This document shows positions 26,019 to 34,959 of a stretch of 64,000 nt of DNA, piece after piece. The position numbers were made by a program, and so were the translations under genes. Position 1 is the stretch's first letter. Each line of letters begins with the position of its first letter. The stretch is from Nitrospira sp. CG24B (GTDB lineage: Bacteria; Nitrospirota; Nitrospiria; Nitrospirales; Nitrospiraceae), in NCBI GenBank assembly GCA_002869845.2, contig NEWS02000004.1:1072176-1136175 (forward strand), in the 5' to 3' direction. Under the pieces are notes generated by a model. That model was not told where the DNA came from. It ran no database searches and saw only the letters and a program-made list of their open reading frames with translations.

Positions 26019-27088
26019 TGACATGGTACGTGAGCCGTCAACATCAACTGCGCAACCTGGATCACTTGGGCCGGCGTGACGGCATGAAGACATTCCATTT
26101 CTGGATTATGCCGGCACACACGACTGAAGCAGGGGCTGCAGGGAACCTGACCCGATAGTACATGATGGCCTGTCCCATACGGGCCGGTCCGCGCCGCACT
26201 GGTCGGTCCAAACATCGCAATCACCGGAATCCCAAGCGCCGCAGCGATGTGCATGGGACCGGAATCATTCGTGATCATGGCGGTCGAGGTCGAAAGCAGT
26301 GCCGGCAGGCACCCCAATGGGATATCACCGCACAGGTCGATGAACGGAGACTTGGTCAAGACTTTCAACTTCTTCGTAAATGCACGCTCTTCGGAGCCGC
26401 CAATCATCACAAGCGGATCATGACGTGCCTCGTACAGCTGATCGACAACGGCAGCGAAGGACTCAATCGGCCAGCGTTTTGTCGGCCACCGCGCCCCAAT
26501 ATTCATGGCGATCCATGGCCTGTCTACCGAAAAGCCTCTTTGCTCAGCAATTTCCCGAACAGCTGCCATATCCTCCTCCAGCAACTTAAATCCAAATCGC
26601 GGCTTGTCCGGTGGAGGCGCTCCTAACGCAGCGGCAACCGAAAGATATCGGTCAACGGCATGGACATCGGGACTAAGAACTGGCACACGCCGCGTATAGA
26701 ACCATGGGCTTCCTTCTCTCCCATTCGCAAATCCAATACGCACCGGAGCGCCGCTGATCCATGCCAGGATGCCACTGCGAAATAGCCCTTGCAAATCGAT
26801 ACCGAGGTCGAACCGCTGTGCGCGCAGTGCCCGGCCTTCCCTGATCCAACTTCCCACCGTCATATCAACCGGCCAGACACGGTCGATTCCTTCCGCCCGT
26901 TCGACAAGGTCCGCCCACTGGCGCTTCACCACCCAGGTCAGATGCGATCCCGGCCATTGTGCTTTGATCGCCGAGACGACTGGCAATGCATGCACGATAT
27001 CGCCGAGAGAACTGGGCTTGATCAACAGGATGCGGGCATTCTTCAACACCGATGAGAAGCGACTATTGAGAGGGTTGATAGATGACAC
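26015..27088 (-). CDS. waaC: lipopolysaccharide heptosyltransferase I-like
   Basis: 357 residues of glycosyltransferase family 9. After a 17-residue lead it reads ARILLIKPSSLGDIVHALPV, the standard WaaC start. The C-terminal donor site N-D-S-G-P-M-H-I-A-A-A-L-G-I-P-V and M-F-G-P-T-S-A-A-R-T-G-P-Y-G follows. It transfers the first L-glycero-D-manno-heptose onto Kdo at the inner membrane. It is coupled to the downstream family 9 gene by a 4-nt overlap. No hldE or hldD genes for ADP-heptose are in the window. Confidence 0.86.
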   Translation of the reverse strand: MSSINPLNSRFSSVLKNARILLIKPSSLGDIVHALPVVSAIKAQWPGSHLTWVVKRQWADLVERAEGIDRVWPVDMTVGSWIREGRALRAQRFDLGIDLQGLFRSGILAWISGAPVRIGFANGREGSPWFYTRRVPVLSPDVHAVDRYLSVAAALGAPPPDKPRFGFKLLEEDMAAVREIAEQRGFSVDRPWIAMNIGARWPTKRWPIESFAAVVDQLYEARHDPLVMIGGSEERAFTKKLKVLTKSPFIDLCGDIPLGCLPALLSTSTAMITNDSGPMHIAAALGIPVIAMFGPTSAARTGPYGTGHHVLSGQVPCSPCFSRVCRHNPEMECLHAVTPAQVIQVAQLMLTAHVPCQ

Positions 27089-27175
27089 CGGAGGACCTTC
27101 CAGCGAACCCTGCGCGTCAATACCTAAAAATGACGCAAGACCACGCGTGATGATCCTTGCATCGTCCGAATCCGT

Positions 27176-28177
27176 TCATCCGCGTCCCACGGAATGGGAG
27201 CGAAGCTGAGGCGAATAGAGGGTGTCGAGCAATGCCTTACCGCTCTTTGCGTCCGCCGTTTCACGCCTCTCTTCAAATGATCGGCAGAGGCGCTGCCAAG
27301 CCCGCAGGTACGGCACAGGCGTCAAGTGGCGTCGCACATTGCTATGCTGATGCACGATCCTCGAGATCCATTCGCAATTCCCGGGGATCGAGGCGTCGTA
27401 ACGATCTTGGACCAGCGGCTCCATGCGCGACAGAAACATCGTGATGTTCCCACCATCGCGAGAGATCAGATGCTTGGCCTCGTACAACCCGTGTTTCCTA
27501 GCCAGCCTGCGCAATGACACCACATTGAAGTTATACAGATGGGCTTCATGGAACGTGCTGTACGGAGCCTGGCAGGTCGCCTCGACATTCGGCACTTCCA
27601 CCACAAGTGTGCCGTCCGGTTTCAGCCAGGATCGGAGCAGTGCCAAAATGGAACCCGGATCTTCTGTATGTTCGAGTACGTGCCAAATCGTCACCACATC
27701 GAACGATTCGAGTCCAAACGTCGCGTCTTGCGCGAACCCGAGCTGAACCGTGAGCCCATATTCCCGTATGGAATAGTCGGCATACCCTCTATTCGGTTCA
27801 ATCCCGTTCACGCCATGTCCCAACGATTGAAGGAGATAGGCGAACTCTCCTCCGCCCGTACCGACATCGAGAATGGCTTTTCGACTCGACAGCAACGACT
27901 CGATCTTCTCGAATCGCGACAAGGCCACTTTCCCGGCCCGCAAGACATGTTTTGGTCTCGGGCTGTAGGTGTCTTTATAGGAAAGGCGGTACTCCTCCTC
28001 GTAAAACCGCCTGGCATCATGGGGGCGTGGATCCGACCATACGAGCCCACATGCTTGACAGATGACGGTCCGCAACGGCTTCCCGCTTCGACTTCTGTCC
28101 GAAAGAATCGACACCTCGGTGCCGCCACAGAGATTACACGGAATGGAACACGCGTTCAGGAGCTGGTTCGCTGCCAT
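27176..28177 (-). CDS. class I SAM-dependent methyltransferase with N-terminal zinc ribbon
   Basis: 333 residues. Residues about 14-55 form a zinc-ribbon-like region with C-N-L-C-G-G and C-Q-A-C-G-L-V-W. The Rossmann SAM site is AILDVGTGGGEFAYLLQSLG near residue 100, then V-V-T-I-W-H-V-L-E-H-T and V-V-E-V-P-N. This arrangement is common in sugar methyltransferases of LPS and capsule loci. It lies between the WaaC-like and WaaF-GmhB genes, so methylation of core sugars is a reasonable guess. Confidence 0.85.
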   Translation of the reverse strand: MAANQLLNACSIPCNLCGGTEVSILSDRSRSGKPLRTVICQACGLVWSDPRPHDARRFYEEEYRLSYKDTYSPRPKHVLRAGKVALSRFEKIESLLSSRKAILDVGTGGGEFAYLLQSLGHGVNGIEPNRGYADYSIREYGLTVQLGFAQDATFGLESFDVVTIWHVLEHTEDPGSILALLRSWLKPDGTLVVEVPNVEATCQAPYSTFHEAHLYNFNVVSLRRLARKHGLYEAKHLISRDGGNITMFLSRMEPLVQDRYDASIPGNCEWISRIVHQHSNVRRHLTPVPYLRAWQRLCRSFEERRETADAKSGKALLDTLYSPQLRSHSVGRG

Positions 28178-28299
28178 CTACCCCTCTCACTGAGGAACAT
28201 AGCCGACTCAATTGCGCGTCGAGTGCCGCTATAACTTACGCCGGCTCTCCAACCAAGACAAGATTGGGCCGAACACAGCCGCTCCACTCCAACAGGTAT

Positions 28300-30045
28300 T
28301 CACGGATGTGCGACCTGCCGCTCACGGATCTGTCCGGATACCCTGTTTGCATCGGACAGGAGCCAGTTTGCAGCCTCCGTCAGCGAGGATGCGATCCGGT
28401 CCGGAGCTGCCCCTGAGACGTTCAGTCCTTCTGCGTCCTGCGGGGAAACGACTCCCGTCGTCACTAAGATACTGCGCGCCCCGACCCGCTTCGCCAATTC
28501 GATATCACGCAAATGATCGCCGATCAGATAAGAACGATCGAGATTTACCCCGCACTCTCGCACCGCTTGGTCAATCATCCCACGGTTCGGCTTTCGACAC
28601 TCGCACCCGTCGTCAGGATGGTGAGGACAGAAATAGATCGCGTCGAGTGTCACTCCCGCGCCATCGAGAAGACGCTTCAGTTTCATGTGCACGGCATCGA
28701 GATCCTTGCGCGACAAGAGTCCTCGCGCAATTCCCGATTGATTGGTGACGACGATCAATCGGGCACCAGCCTGCTTCAGACGCGCGAGCGCCTCGGACAC
28801 CCCGGAAAACAACTCAAACTGATCGGGAGACTTGATATAGCCGGGATCGGGATTGAGCGTTCCGTCTCGATCGAGAAAGATGGTGTAGCCGGAAAGAATG
28901 TCAGTCTGGTCTCTCTTGTCTATCCGGTCTATCTGGCCAGTCCGATCCTCACCAGACAGACCAGATGGACCTCTTCGACCAGATAGACAAGACAGACCGC
29001 TCAGCTGTTGCACTGCCGCTTCATAGACTCGGTCAACGGGGATGCGCGTCATGCAACGGTGATCGATCGGGCATTCCCTGAGGAGGCAGGGCGCACAGTC
29101 TACGGCTTCCCGCACAATCGATCGCTCTTGCCCATAGGGCGCGGTGGTCTGTGAATCCGTAGGACCAAACACCGCCACGACCGGCACACCACACGCGGCA
29201 GCGATATGCATCGGCCCTGTATCATTGGTAACGAGTAGCCGACATCGCTTGACCGCCGCCATCAACTCACGAATGGTCGTGGCACCCGACAGCACCACTG
29301 ATCGCCTATTGATTCGAGCGGCGATGTCCTTTCCCAAGGACTCCTCTCCCCTTGCCCCCAGAATGACCACGACCACCTGTGCACTCTCGTCCTGCCCTAT
29401 TCGTTCCGCAAGCCGCTGCGCGACTTCAGCGAATCGCTCAGGCAACCAACGCTTTGCACTTCCGTAGGTCGACCCTGGATTGATGCCAATCACGACATCT
29501 GACACACCGATACCGGCCCCAGCGAGACTGATATCCAACTGACGACTCTCGTCTGCTGTCACAACGAGCGTCGGCAAGGAAGCCCCGCCAGACAGCCCTA
29601 AGGGCTTCAATAGGTTCCAATAGTACTCGACTTGATGGACTGCATCACGACGACTCGGCACGGCAACAGGCGTGGTCAGAAAAAAGACTCGTCCATCAGT
29701 GGCATAGCCATATCGCTCCGGAATACCCGCAAGCCACGCGAGAAATGCCGCCTCGAAGGCGTTCTGAAAGAGCACTACCAGATCGAAGCCATGCTGCCGC
29801 AACGTACCCGCCAGCGACCATTTTCCAGAAAGCCCCGCGTGAGGCCCCTTGTCATCGTACACCACGACTCGACTCAGCTCTGGAGCCGCGCTGAACAGCT
29901 CGGCGACGGCCGGCTTGGCAAGCATCGTGATCTCCGCTTCCGGGAACAGTGACCGCAGCCCGCGAATAGCCGGCTCGCACATCACGGCATCGCCGATCCA
30001 ATTCGGCGCCCGCACCAAGATGTTCCGAGGCAGATCTCTACGCAC
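28300..30045 (-). CDS. waaF: heptosyltransferase II fused to heptose-bisphosphate phosphatase (WaaF-GmhB)
   Basis: 581 residues, a two-domain fusion. Residues 1-350 are a family 9 heptosyltransferase (NILVRAPNWIGDAVMCEPAI; N-D-T-G-P-M-H-I-A-A-A-C-G; V-F-G-P-T-D-S-Q-T-T-A-P-Y-G). Residues about 390-581 are a HAD phosphatase of GmhB type: F-L-D-R-D-G-T-L, V-T-N-Q-S-G-I-A-R, a zinc loop C-P-H-H-P-D-D-G-C-E-C-R-K-P and I-G-D-H-L-R-D-I. The linker is encoded by a repeat-rich stretch. One polypeptide would dephosphorylate heptose 1,7-bisphosphate and transfer the second heptose. The GTG start at 30045 overlaps the lpxK stop by 8 bp. Confidence 0.9.
   Translation of the reverse strand: MRRDLPRNILVRAPNWIGDAVMCEPAIRGLRSLFPEAEITMLAKPAVAELFSAAPELSRVVVYDDKGPHAGLSGKWSLAGTLRQHGFDLVVLFQNAFEAAFLAWLAGIPERYGYATDGRVFFLTTPVAVPSRRDAVHQVEYYWNLLKPLGLSGGASLPTLVVTADESRQLDISLAGAGIGVSDVVIGINPGSTYGSAKRWLPERFAEVAQRLAERIGQDESAQVVVVILGARGEESLGKDIAARINRRSVVLSGATTIRELMAAVKRCRLLVTNDTGPMHIAAACGVPVVAVFGPTDSQTTAPYGQERSIVREAVDCAPCLLRECPIDHRCMTRIPVDRVYEAAVQQLSGLSCLSGRRGPSGLSGEDRTGQIDRIDKRDQTDILSGYTIFLDRDGTLNPDPGYIKSPDQFELFSGVSEALARLKQAGARLIVVTNQSGIARGLLSRKDLDAVHMKLKRLLDGAGVTLDAIYFCPHHPDDGCECRKPNRGMIDQAVRECGVNLDRSYLIGDHLRDIELAKRVGARSILVTTGVVSPQDAEGLNVSGAAPDRIASSLTEAANWLLSDANRVSGQIRERQVAHP
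28901..28998. repeat. GTCTGGTC-type degenerate repeat with inverted arms inside the waaF-gmhB linker
   Basis: A roughly 98 bp stretch built from variants of GTCTGTCTGGTC and their complements. Examples are GTCTGGTCTCTCTTGTCTAT followed by CCGGTCTATCTGGCC, and on the other arm CCAGACAGACCAGATGG and GACCAGATAGACAAGACAG. The two arms can pair into a long imperfect hairpin. The frame is kept, giving a Gly/Ser/Arg/Asp-rich linker between the two enzyme domains. Confidence 0.75.
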
Positions 30046-31129
30046 GAACTTCTACCTGTTCAGTCTCATCGGTTAACAACCCATCGATCAATCCATACAG
30101 CCGCGCTTCTCCGCGCACGACTTCCGTCCTCAGTCGAAGCATCCACCAGGGATCATTGGGCCGGAGGAAGGAGGACAGTTTTCCGCCGTCCTTCTCGGTC
30201 GTTAAGACAATCTCGCTCCCATTGGTCTGCGCAGTGGCGCGGATCTGTCTGATCTCATCGTCACTGTAGCGATGATGATCTTCAAAAGAGGTCTCACCCA
30301 GGATCTCTACTCCAATAGATTCGGCTGATCGGCGGAACGAGTAGCTATTCCCGATCCCGCTTACCAGCCACGCCTTTTTCTTTCGGCCCCAGCCAACCGA
30401 TTGTTGCCCCCCCGAAACAACCGCTATAAGGAACTCCGGTCGAAACACGACTTCAATGGCGTCCTCAGATGGGCAGACAACCGCTCGCAATCGACTATGA
30501 ATCGCTTCCACATCTTGCCGTGAATCGGCGCGGGTAATCATGACGGCACTCGCTCGATCCAGCTCCTGTAAGGGTTCCCGTAGCCGTCCCGCCGGAAGCA
30601 GCGCATCCAGTCCTACCGCATCGGTGGCATCCAGCAACACCAGGTCAACATCACGGTGAAGGGCCCGATGCTGAAAGCCATCATCGAGTACAATGCAGTC
30701 GACGGGATACCGTTCCAACACCCACCGACCAAGCGCGACCCGATCAGCCCCCACCGCCACAACCGCGCGCGGACAACGCTGCGCCATGAGAAACGGTTCG
30801 TCCCCGGCCTCCGATGGACTAGCCAACGTTCGTGATCCATCGGACACCAATAGATAGGGCACCGTGCTCGTCCGTTTGTACCCGCGGCTCAAGATCGCTA
30901 CCCTCTGCCCTTTGGCCAACAGCCATTCTGTGAGGAGAATGACGACGGGAGTTTTTCCAGTCCCTCCCACCGTAAGATTGCCTACGCTCACCACCCGGCA
31001 GGGCAGCCGTGTGGTCGTAAGCCAACCGTTCCGATAGCACCACAGCCGACATCGGATAATGAGGCCGTACAACCCGGCAACCCAATACAGCCCTTTGAGG
31101 ACCGGTTGTCCAGGATGCAAGAATGCCAT
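30038..31129 (-). CDS. lpxK: tetraacyldisaccharide 4'-kinase
   Basis: 363 residues from the ATG at 31129, which follows the waaA stop directly; the open frame continues upstream inside waaA. The Walker A region [15 protein letters not shown] is characteristic of LpxK, as are [16 protein letters not shown] and D-D-G-F-Q-H-R (catalytic region). It phosphorylates the lipid A precursor disaccharide at the 4' position on the cytoplasmic membrane face. It lies in a waaA-lpxK-waaF order common in Gram-negative bacteria. Confidence 0.93.
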   Translation of the reverse strand: MAFLHPGQPVLKGLYWVAGLYGLIIRCRLWCYRNGWLTTTRLPCRVVSVGNLTVGGTGKTPVVILLTEWLLAKGQRVAILSRGYKRTSTVPYLLVSDGSRTLASPSEAGDEPFLMAQRCPRAVVAVGADRVALGRWVLERYPVDCIVLDDGFQHRALHRDVDLVLLDATDAVGLDALLPAGRLREPLQELDRASAVMITRADSRQDVEAIHSRLRAVVCPSEDAIEVVFRPEFLIAVVSGGQQSVGWGRKKKAWLVSGIGNSYSFRRSAESIGVEILGETSFEDHHRYSDDEIRQIRATAQTNGSEIVLTTEKDGGKLSSFLRPNDPWWMLRLRTEVVRGEARLYGLIDGLLTDETEQVEVRA

Positions 31130-31130
31130 G

Positions 31131-32468
31131 TCAGTGTTTGGCCATAAGAGGTCCCGGCCTCGTTGCCACACACGAGTCGGAATACGATGGAGCCGTACGG
31201 AGGCAGGTTTCAATAAATTCCAGACTCCGCGTGAGCGCGCCTTGGTTGTCCAACACCACCTGTCTTGCAACCTGCCCCACCCGATGTCGAGTTTCAGGCT
31301 GACCGAGCCATTCTTCAAGAGAGGTCACGAGGTCCTCCACTCCCATCACACGGCGACCTCCTCCAGCCTCTGATAACAGTGCCGCGACCTCGGCGCAATG
31401 GTCCGTATAGGGCCCAAACATGACGGGGATACCCCACACAGCGGGTTCCAACAAATTGTGCCCCCCCACGGGAACCAGAGTCCCACCGACAAATGCCACG
31501 ACAGCGTCTCGATATGCGCGAGACAACTCTCCTCTCGTATCCAAAATGATCACGCGCGGGCCAGATTGCTTCTCCTGAATCCGACTCCTCCGCTGCACGG
31601 CAAATCCGGCTTCCCTTAACAGGGCTTCGACTCGATCCGCTCGCTCGATATGGCGCGGCGCCAACATCAACACGGTTGTGGGATAGGCCTTCACGATGTG
31701 TCGGTAGGCCGAAACCAGCAGTTCCTCTTCTCCAGCGTGTGTGCTACCCGCGAGTATCAATTGTTCATGCTCATCGAGCCCAAAGCGCTGACGGAGCGAT
31801 TCCTGTGAGCGAACGTCCGGGAGAGGCTGATCAAACTTGATATTACCGGTCACATGAACGCGCAACGGCTCAGCCCCCAGCGCAACAATACGCTGTCGAT
31901 CCCTCTCAGATTGCATGAGACAGAGCGTCAGATCTTGAAGCACGGACCGATAGAAGGAGCGGATCCCGGGTAGATCCTGACGGCGAAACGACCGGGAAGA
32001 CAAGCGACCATTCACCAAGACAGAGGGCACACCCTGTTTTCGTAACGTCCACAGGAGGTTCGGCCATAGTTCGGTCTCGACGAACACATACAGCACTGGC
32101 TGCAGACGTCGGACCATTCCAGCCACGGCCCAGGAAAAATCAAGTGGAGCGTATCGATGTTCAGCGATGCCCCCTAACCGTTGTTCGACCGCCTCACGTC
32201 CGGTCTCGGTGACCGTCGTCACGATGTAGCGACACTCCGGATGCTGCGCGTGCAGTGCCTTCACAAGCGGCGCTGCCGCCACCACTTCACCGAGCGACAC
32301 CGCATGCACCCAAATAAGGGGCTGAGGCGACCCGCTGCCGTTGGGAGAGTGGCCCGGCCAACCCATCCGCTGGGAAAATCCCGCTCGGCAACGTGGCTTA
32401 GCGAGGAGAATGCCCACGATCACAGGGGCAGCGAGAAGAAGGCCGATGTTATAGAGAAGCTTCCACAT
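31131..32468 (-). CDS. waaA: Kdo transferase
   Basis: About 445 residues, with an ATG at 32468 (a GTG three codons upstream is also possible). An N-terminal membrane anchor (LLYNIGLLLAAPVIVGILLA) precedes the GT-B fold. Signatures are I-W-V-H-A-V-S-L-G-E-V with the conserved catalytic Glu, F-V-E-T-E-L-W-P-N-L, V-N-G-R-L-S-S-R-S and G-G-H-N-L-L-E-P-A near the end. It transfers Kdo to lipid IVA. The acyltransferase gene lies upstream and lpxK downstream. One or several Kdo additions cannot be told apart from the sequence. Confidence 0.93.
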   Translation of the reverse strand: MWKLLYNIGLLLAAPVIVGILLAKPRCRAGFSQRMGWPGHSPNGSGSPQPLIWVHAVSLGEVVAAAPLVKALHAQHPECRYIVTTVTETGREAVEQRLGGIAEHRYAPLDFSWAVAGMVRRLQPVLYVFVETELWPNLLWTLRKQGVPSVLVNGRLSSRSFRRQDLPGIRSFYRSVLQDLTLCLMQSERDRQRIVALGAEPLRVHVTGNIKFDQPLPDVRSQESLRQRFGLDEHEQLILAGSTHAGEEELLVSAYRHIVKAYPTTVLMLAPRHIERADRVEALLREAGFAVQRRSRIQEKQSGPRVIILDTRGELSRAYRDAVVAFVGGTLVPVGGHNLLEPAVWGIPVMFGPYTDHCAEVAALLSEAGGGRRVMGVEDLVTSLEEWLGQPETRHRVGQVARQVVLDNQGALTRSLEFIETCLRTAPSYSDSCVATRPGPLMAKH

Positions 32469-32582
32469 GGCAAACACCGCTGACCGTCACTCGACCAGCG
32501 TCATACGTTGAACAACCTGAAACATTCGCCTCTGGGACGGCACGTGACGGTTAACGCATGACATCTTGTTCCGCCTGCTCCG

Positions 32583-33221
32583 TCAGTCGGTTGAGGACCG
32601 TTTCAAGCTCCAGCCGAGTCGCCTCAAGCGAGACGTCATCGGCTTCGCGCGAGACCCAGAGCGGATTGCCGTAGAGAAATAGCCCTCGGGAAAACGGGTA
32701 CGGGACCATATAACGATCCCAGCTCGCAAAGAGTTTTTTTTTGAGCAGGCAAAGACAAACGGCACAACCGGAAACCCCGTCGCCTTGGCCAACTGAATCA
32801 CGCCCAGCTTCGCCACCTGCCTCGGCCCCTTTGGTCCATCCGGCGTGACCGCAACATCACGCCCGGATCGGCCCACCCTGATCAGAGCGCGTAGCGCGCC
32901 GGCACCTCCACGCGTGCTCGACCCACGAACTGCCCCATGCCCGAACCGCGCAATGATCCGCGCAATGATTTCCCCGTCGCCATGTTGACTGATCAGCACA
33001 TGCGAACCAGTGCCTCGGTAGCCGAACAGCATCATCAACTGTTGCGCGTGCCAGAAGGCAAGAATGACGTGACGTCCATCTCGATACAGCGCATCAACCT
33101 CTTCATGCCCACGCGTTTCAAAGCGCATGGAGCGCGCAATGCACCGGATCGCGGCGGCGGCAACCGGCGGCAGAAGCGACACTTTAGCCCAACGGCTACA
33201 GGCTTTCGTGAAATCAGACAC
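32583..33221 (-). CDS. DUF374 lysophospholipid-type acyltransferase, frameshifted near the C-terminus
   Basis: 212 residues as read, from a GTG overlapping the msbA stop. The acyltransferase core is intact: A-F-W-H-A-Q-Q-L-M-M, the V-R-G-S-S-T-R-G-G motif and T-P-D-G-P-K-G-P-R. After FACSKK the frame changes at a run of nine A residues (coding strand, 32,734-32,742). One extra A would give KLFASWDRYMVPYPFSRGLF and a frame ending at 32,551. That matches the expected S-W-D-R-x-M-x-P-x-P-F-S-R tail of this family. The gene as sequenced is therefore a broken form: a homopolymer sequencing error, a real mutation, or one rescued by slippage. Predicted role: an acyl transfer in lipid A or membrane lipid synthesis. 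Confidence 0.8.
   Translation of the reverse strand: MSDFTKACSRWAKVSLLPPVAAAAIRCIARSMRFETRGHEEVDALYRDGRHVILAFWHAQQLMMLFGYRGTGSHVLISQHGDGEIIARIIARFGHGAVRGSSTRGGAGALRALIRVGRSGRDVAVTPDGPKGPRQVAKLGVIQLAKATGFPVVPFVFACSKKNSLRAGIVIWSRTRFPEGYFSTAIRSGSRAKPMTSRLRRLGWSLKRSSTD
32734..32742 (-). other. A9 homopolymer at the frameshift point of the acyltransferase gene
   Basis: Nine T on the plus strand (nine A in the mRNA) within the codons after FACS. Reading it as ten restores the family-like C-terminus ending at 32,551. Runs of eight or more A are known sites of RNA polymerase slippage and also of assembly error. Confidence 0.8.
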
Positions 33222-34959
33222 TGGTCACATCCTGGAACTGCATGGCATGCAGACGGTGATAGACGCCTCCCTGCCGAAGCAGATCCTCGTGCGAGCCTAT
33301 TTCGACGACCGTCCCACGGTCTAACACCACAATGCGATCCGCATTTTGAATCGTGGACAGCCGGTGAGCAATCACCAACGTCGTCCGATTCTTCATTAAG
33401 TTCGCTAAGGCCAACTGCACGATCCGTTCAGACTCCGTATCTAACGCCGACGTCGCTTCATCTAGGATCAGCAACGGTGGATCGCGAAGCAGCGCGCGAG
33501 CGATGGCCAGACGCTGACGCTCGCCCCCCGAGAGCTTGAGTCCCCGTTCTCCGATGAGGGCATCATACCCGTCGGGAATCCGAAGAATGAAGTCATGCGC
33601 ATAGGCCAGTTTGGCCGCCTGTTCAATATCCGCCTGACTAGCCCCTGTTCGTCCGAAGGCGATGTTGTTCCGGATGGTATCATCGAACAGCACAATCTCT
33701 TGCGACACGATCCCGATATGGGCCCGTAATGACTGTAATTCATACGAGTCAAGCGGAACTCCGTCGATCAGAATGCGGCCTGTGGTCGGCTCATAGAACC
33801 GCGGCAACAAACTGACTAACGTGGTCTTTCCACTTCCACTGCTCCCGACGAGCGCAATCACTTCACCCGGTCTAATGGTGAGATCGACCTTGGTCAGCGC
33901 GGGAATCTTCTGGCTCTCATATCGCAACGAGACACCCTGGAATTCAATGGCACGGTGGATCCCAGCCAACGGGACCATGCCCTGGGTCTGTGCCTGTTCC
34001 GTCTTCATGTCCAACACATCAAAGACGCGTTCAGCCGCAGCCAGTGCTTGCTGGATCAGATTGTTGGCACCAGACAACTTCCGAACCGGAGTATAGGCCA
34101 ATAACATGGCGGCCATAAACGAAAAGAACGCGCCGGGCGTCATCGTCCCGTTGATGACGAGATAGCCGCCATACCAAATAATGACCGCGATACTGATCAC
34201 GCCGATGACTTCCATATGCGAATGGCCGATCGACCAGACCTGATTCGTTTTCAAGGTGGTGGCCAGAAAGGCCTGGTTCCGCGCTTGAAATCGCTCGGCT
34301 TCTGCGTCTTCACGACCGAAGGCCTTCACGACCCTGATGCCGGCAAACGTTTCTTGGAGCGTTGAAGACATATCGCCCATCTGGGCTTGTCCACTCGCCG
34401 CCAATTTCTTCAACCGTTTCCCCACTCGAACCATCGTCAGCCCAGCAAGTGGAATCACGATCAGCGAGATGCCCGCCAACTTCCAGTCCTGATAGAGAAT
34501 CACGCCGACCATCGCCAGAAATGTCAGGGCATTTTGAAACATGTCCTTGATGACACTCGACGCCGCATTCGCCATCAACCCGACATCGTTCACGATCCGC
34601 GACACCAAACGACCCGACGTGTTGGAGTCGTGAAATCCGATCGGCATGCGCATGAGCTGCTGAAACAACTCTTGCCGAATGTCTGCCACCACCCGATTCC
34701 CCACATACGCCATCAGGTACCCGACGCCATAGCTGAAGAGGGCCTTCACTGCCGCAACGGCCAATATCGCCAGCGGCAAGACCAGCAGCAACTGTTCATT
34801 TTTTTCGATGAAGATCCCGTCGAGCACTGGACGTGCCAACCAGGCATACACCCCGGTCAAGATCGCTACCATGCCAGAGCAGGCGAACCCACCCAAAAAC
34901 CTCACCCGATACGGGCGAACATACCGCATGAGCCGCTTAAACCGCTCTACTCCCGACAT
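33214..34959 (-). CDS. msbA: lipid A export ATP-binding/permease protein
   Basis: 581 residues, the usual MsbA size. Six membrane segments fill residues 1-310. The nucleotide-binding domain follows with Walker A VALVGSSGSGKTT near residue 375, the signature L-S-G-G-E-R-Q-R-L-A and Walker B P-L-L-I-L-D-E-A-T-S-A-L-D. It flips lipid A-core across the inner membrane as a homodimer. It overlaps the end of lpxB by 13 bp and the start of the acyltransferase gene by 8 bp, so the three are probably coupled. Its position among lipid A genes supports MsbA over a drug exporter. Confidence 0.92.
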   Translation of the reverse strand: MSGVERFKRLMRYVRPYRVRFLGGFACSGMVAILTGVYAWLARPVLDGIFIEKNEQLLLVLPLAILAVAAVKALFSYGVGYLMAYVGNRVVADIRQELFQQLMRMPIGFHDSNTSGRLVSRIVNDVGLMANAASSVIKDMFQNALTFLAMVGVILYQDWKLAGISLIVIPLAGLTMVRVGKRLKKLAASGQAQMGDMSSTLQETFAGIRVVKAFGREDAEAERFQARNQAFLATTLKTNQVWSIGHSHMEVIGVISIAVIIWYGGYLVINGTMTPGAFFSFMAAMLLAYTPVRKLSGANNLIQQALAAAERVFDVLDMKTEQAQTQGMVPLAGIHRAIEFQGVSLRYESQKIPALTKVDLTIRPGEVIALVGSSGSGKTTLVSLLPRFYEPTTGRILIDGVPLDSYELQSLRAHIGIVSQEIVLFDDTIRNNIAFGRTGASQADIEQAAKLAYAHDFILRIPDGYDALIGERGLKLSGGERQRLAIARALLRDPPLLILDEATSALDTESERIVQLALANLMKNRTTLVIAHRLSTIQNADRIVVLDRGTVVEIGSHEDLLRQGGVYHRLHAMQFQDVTSV

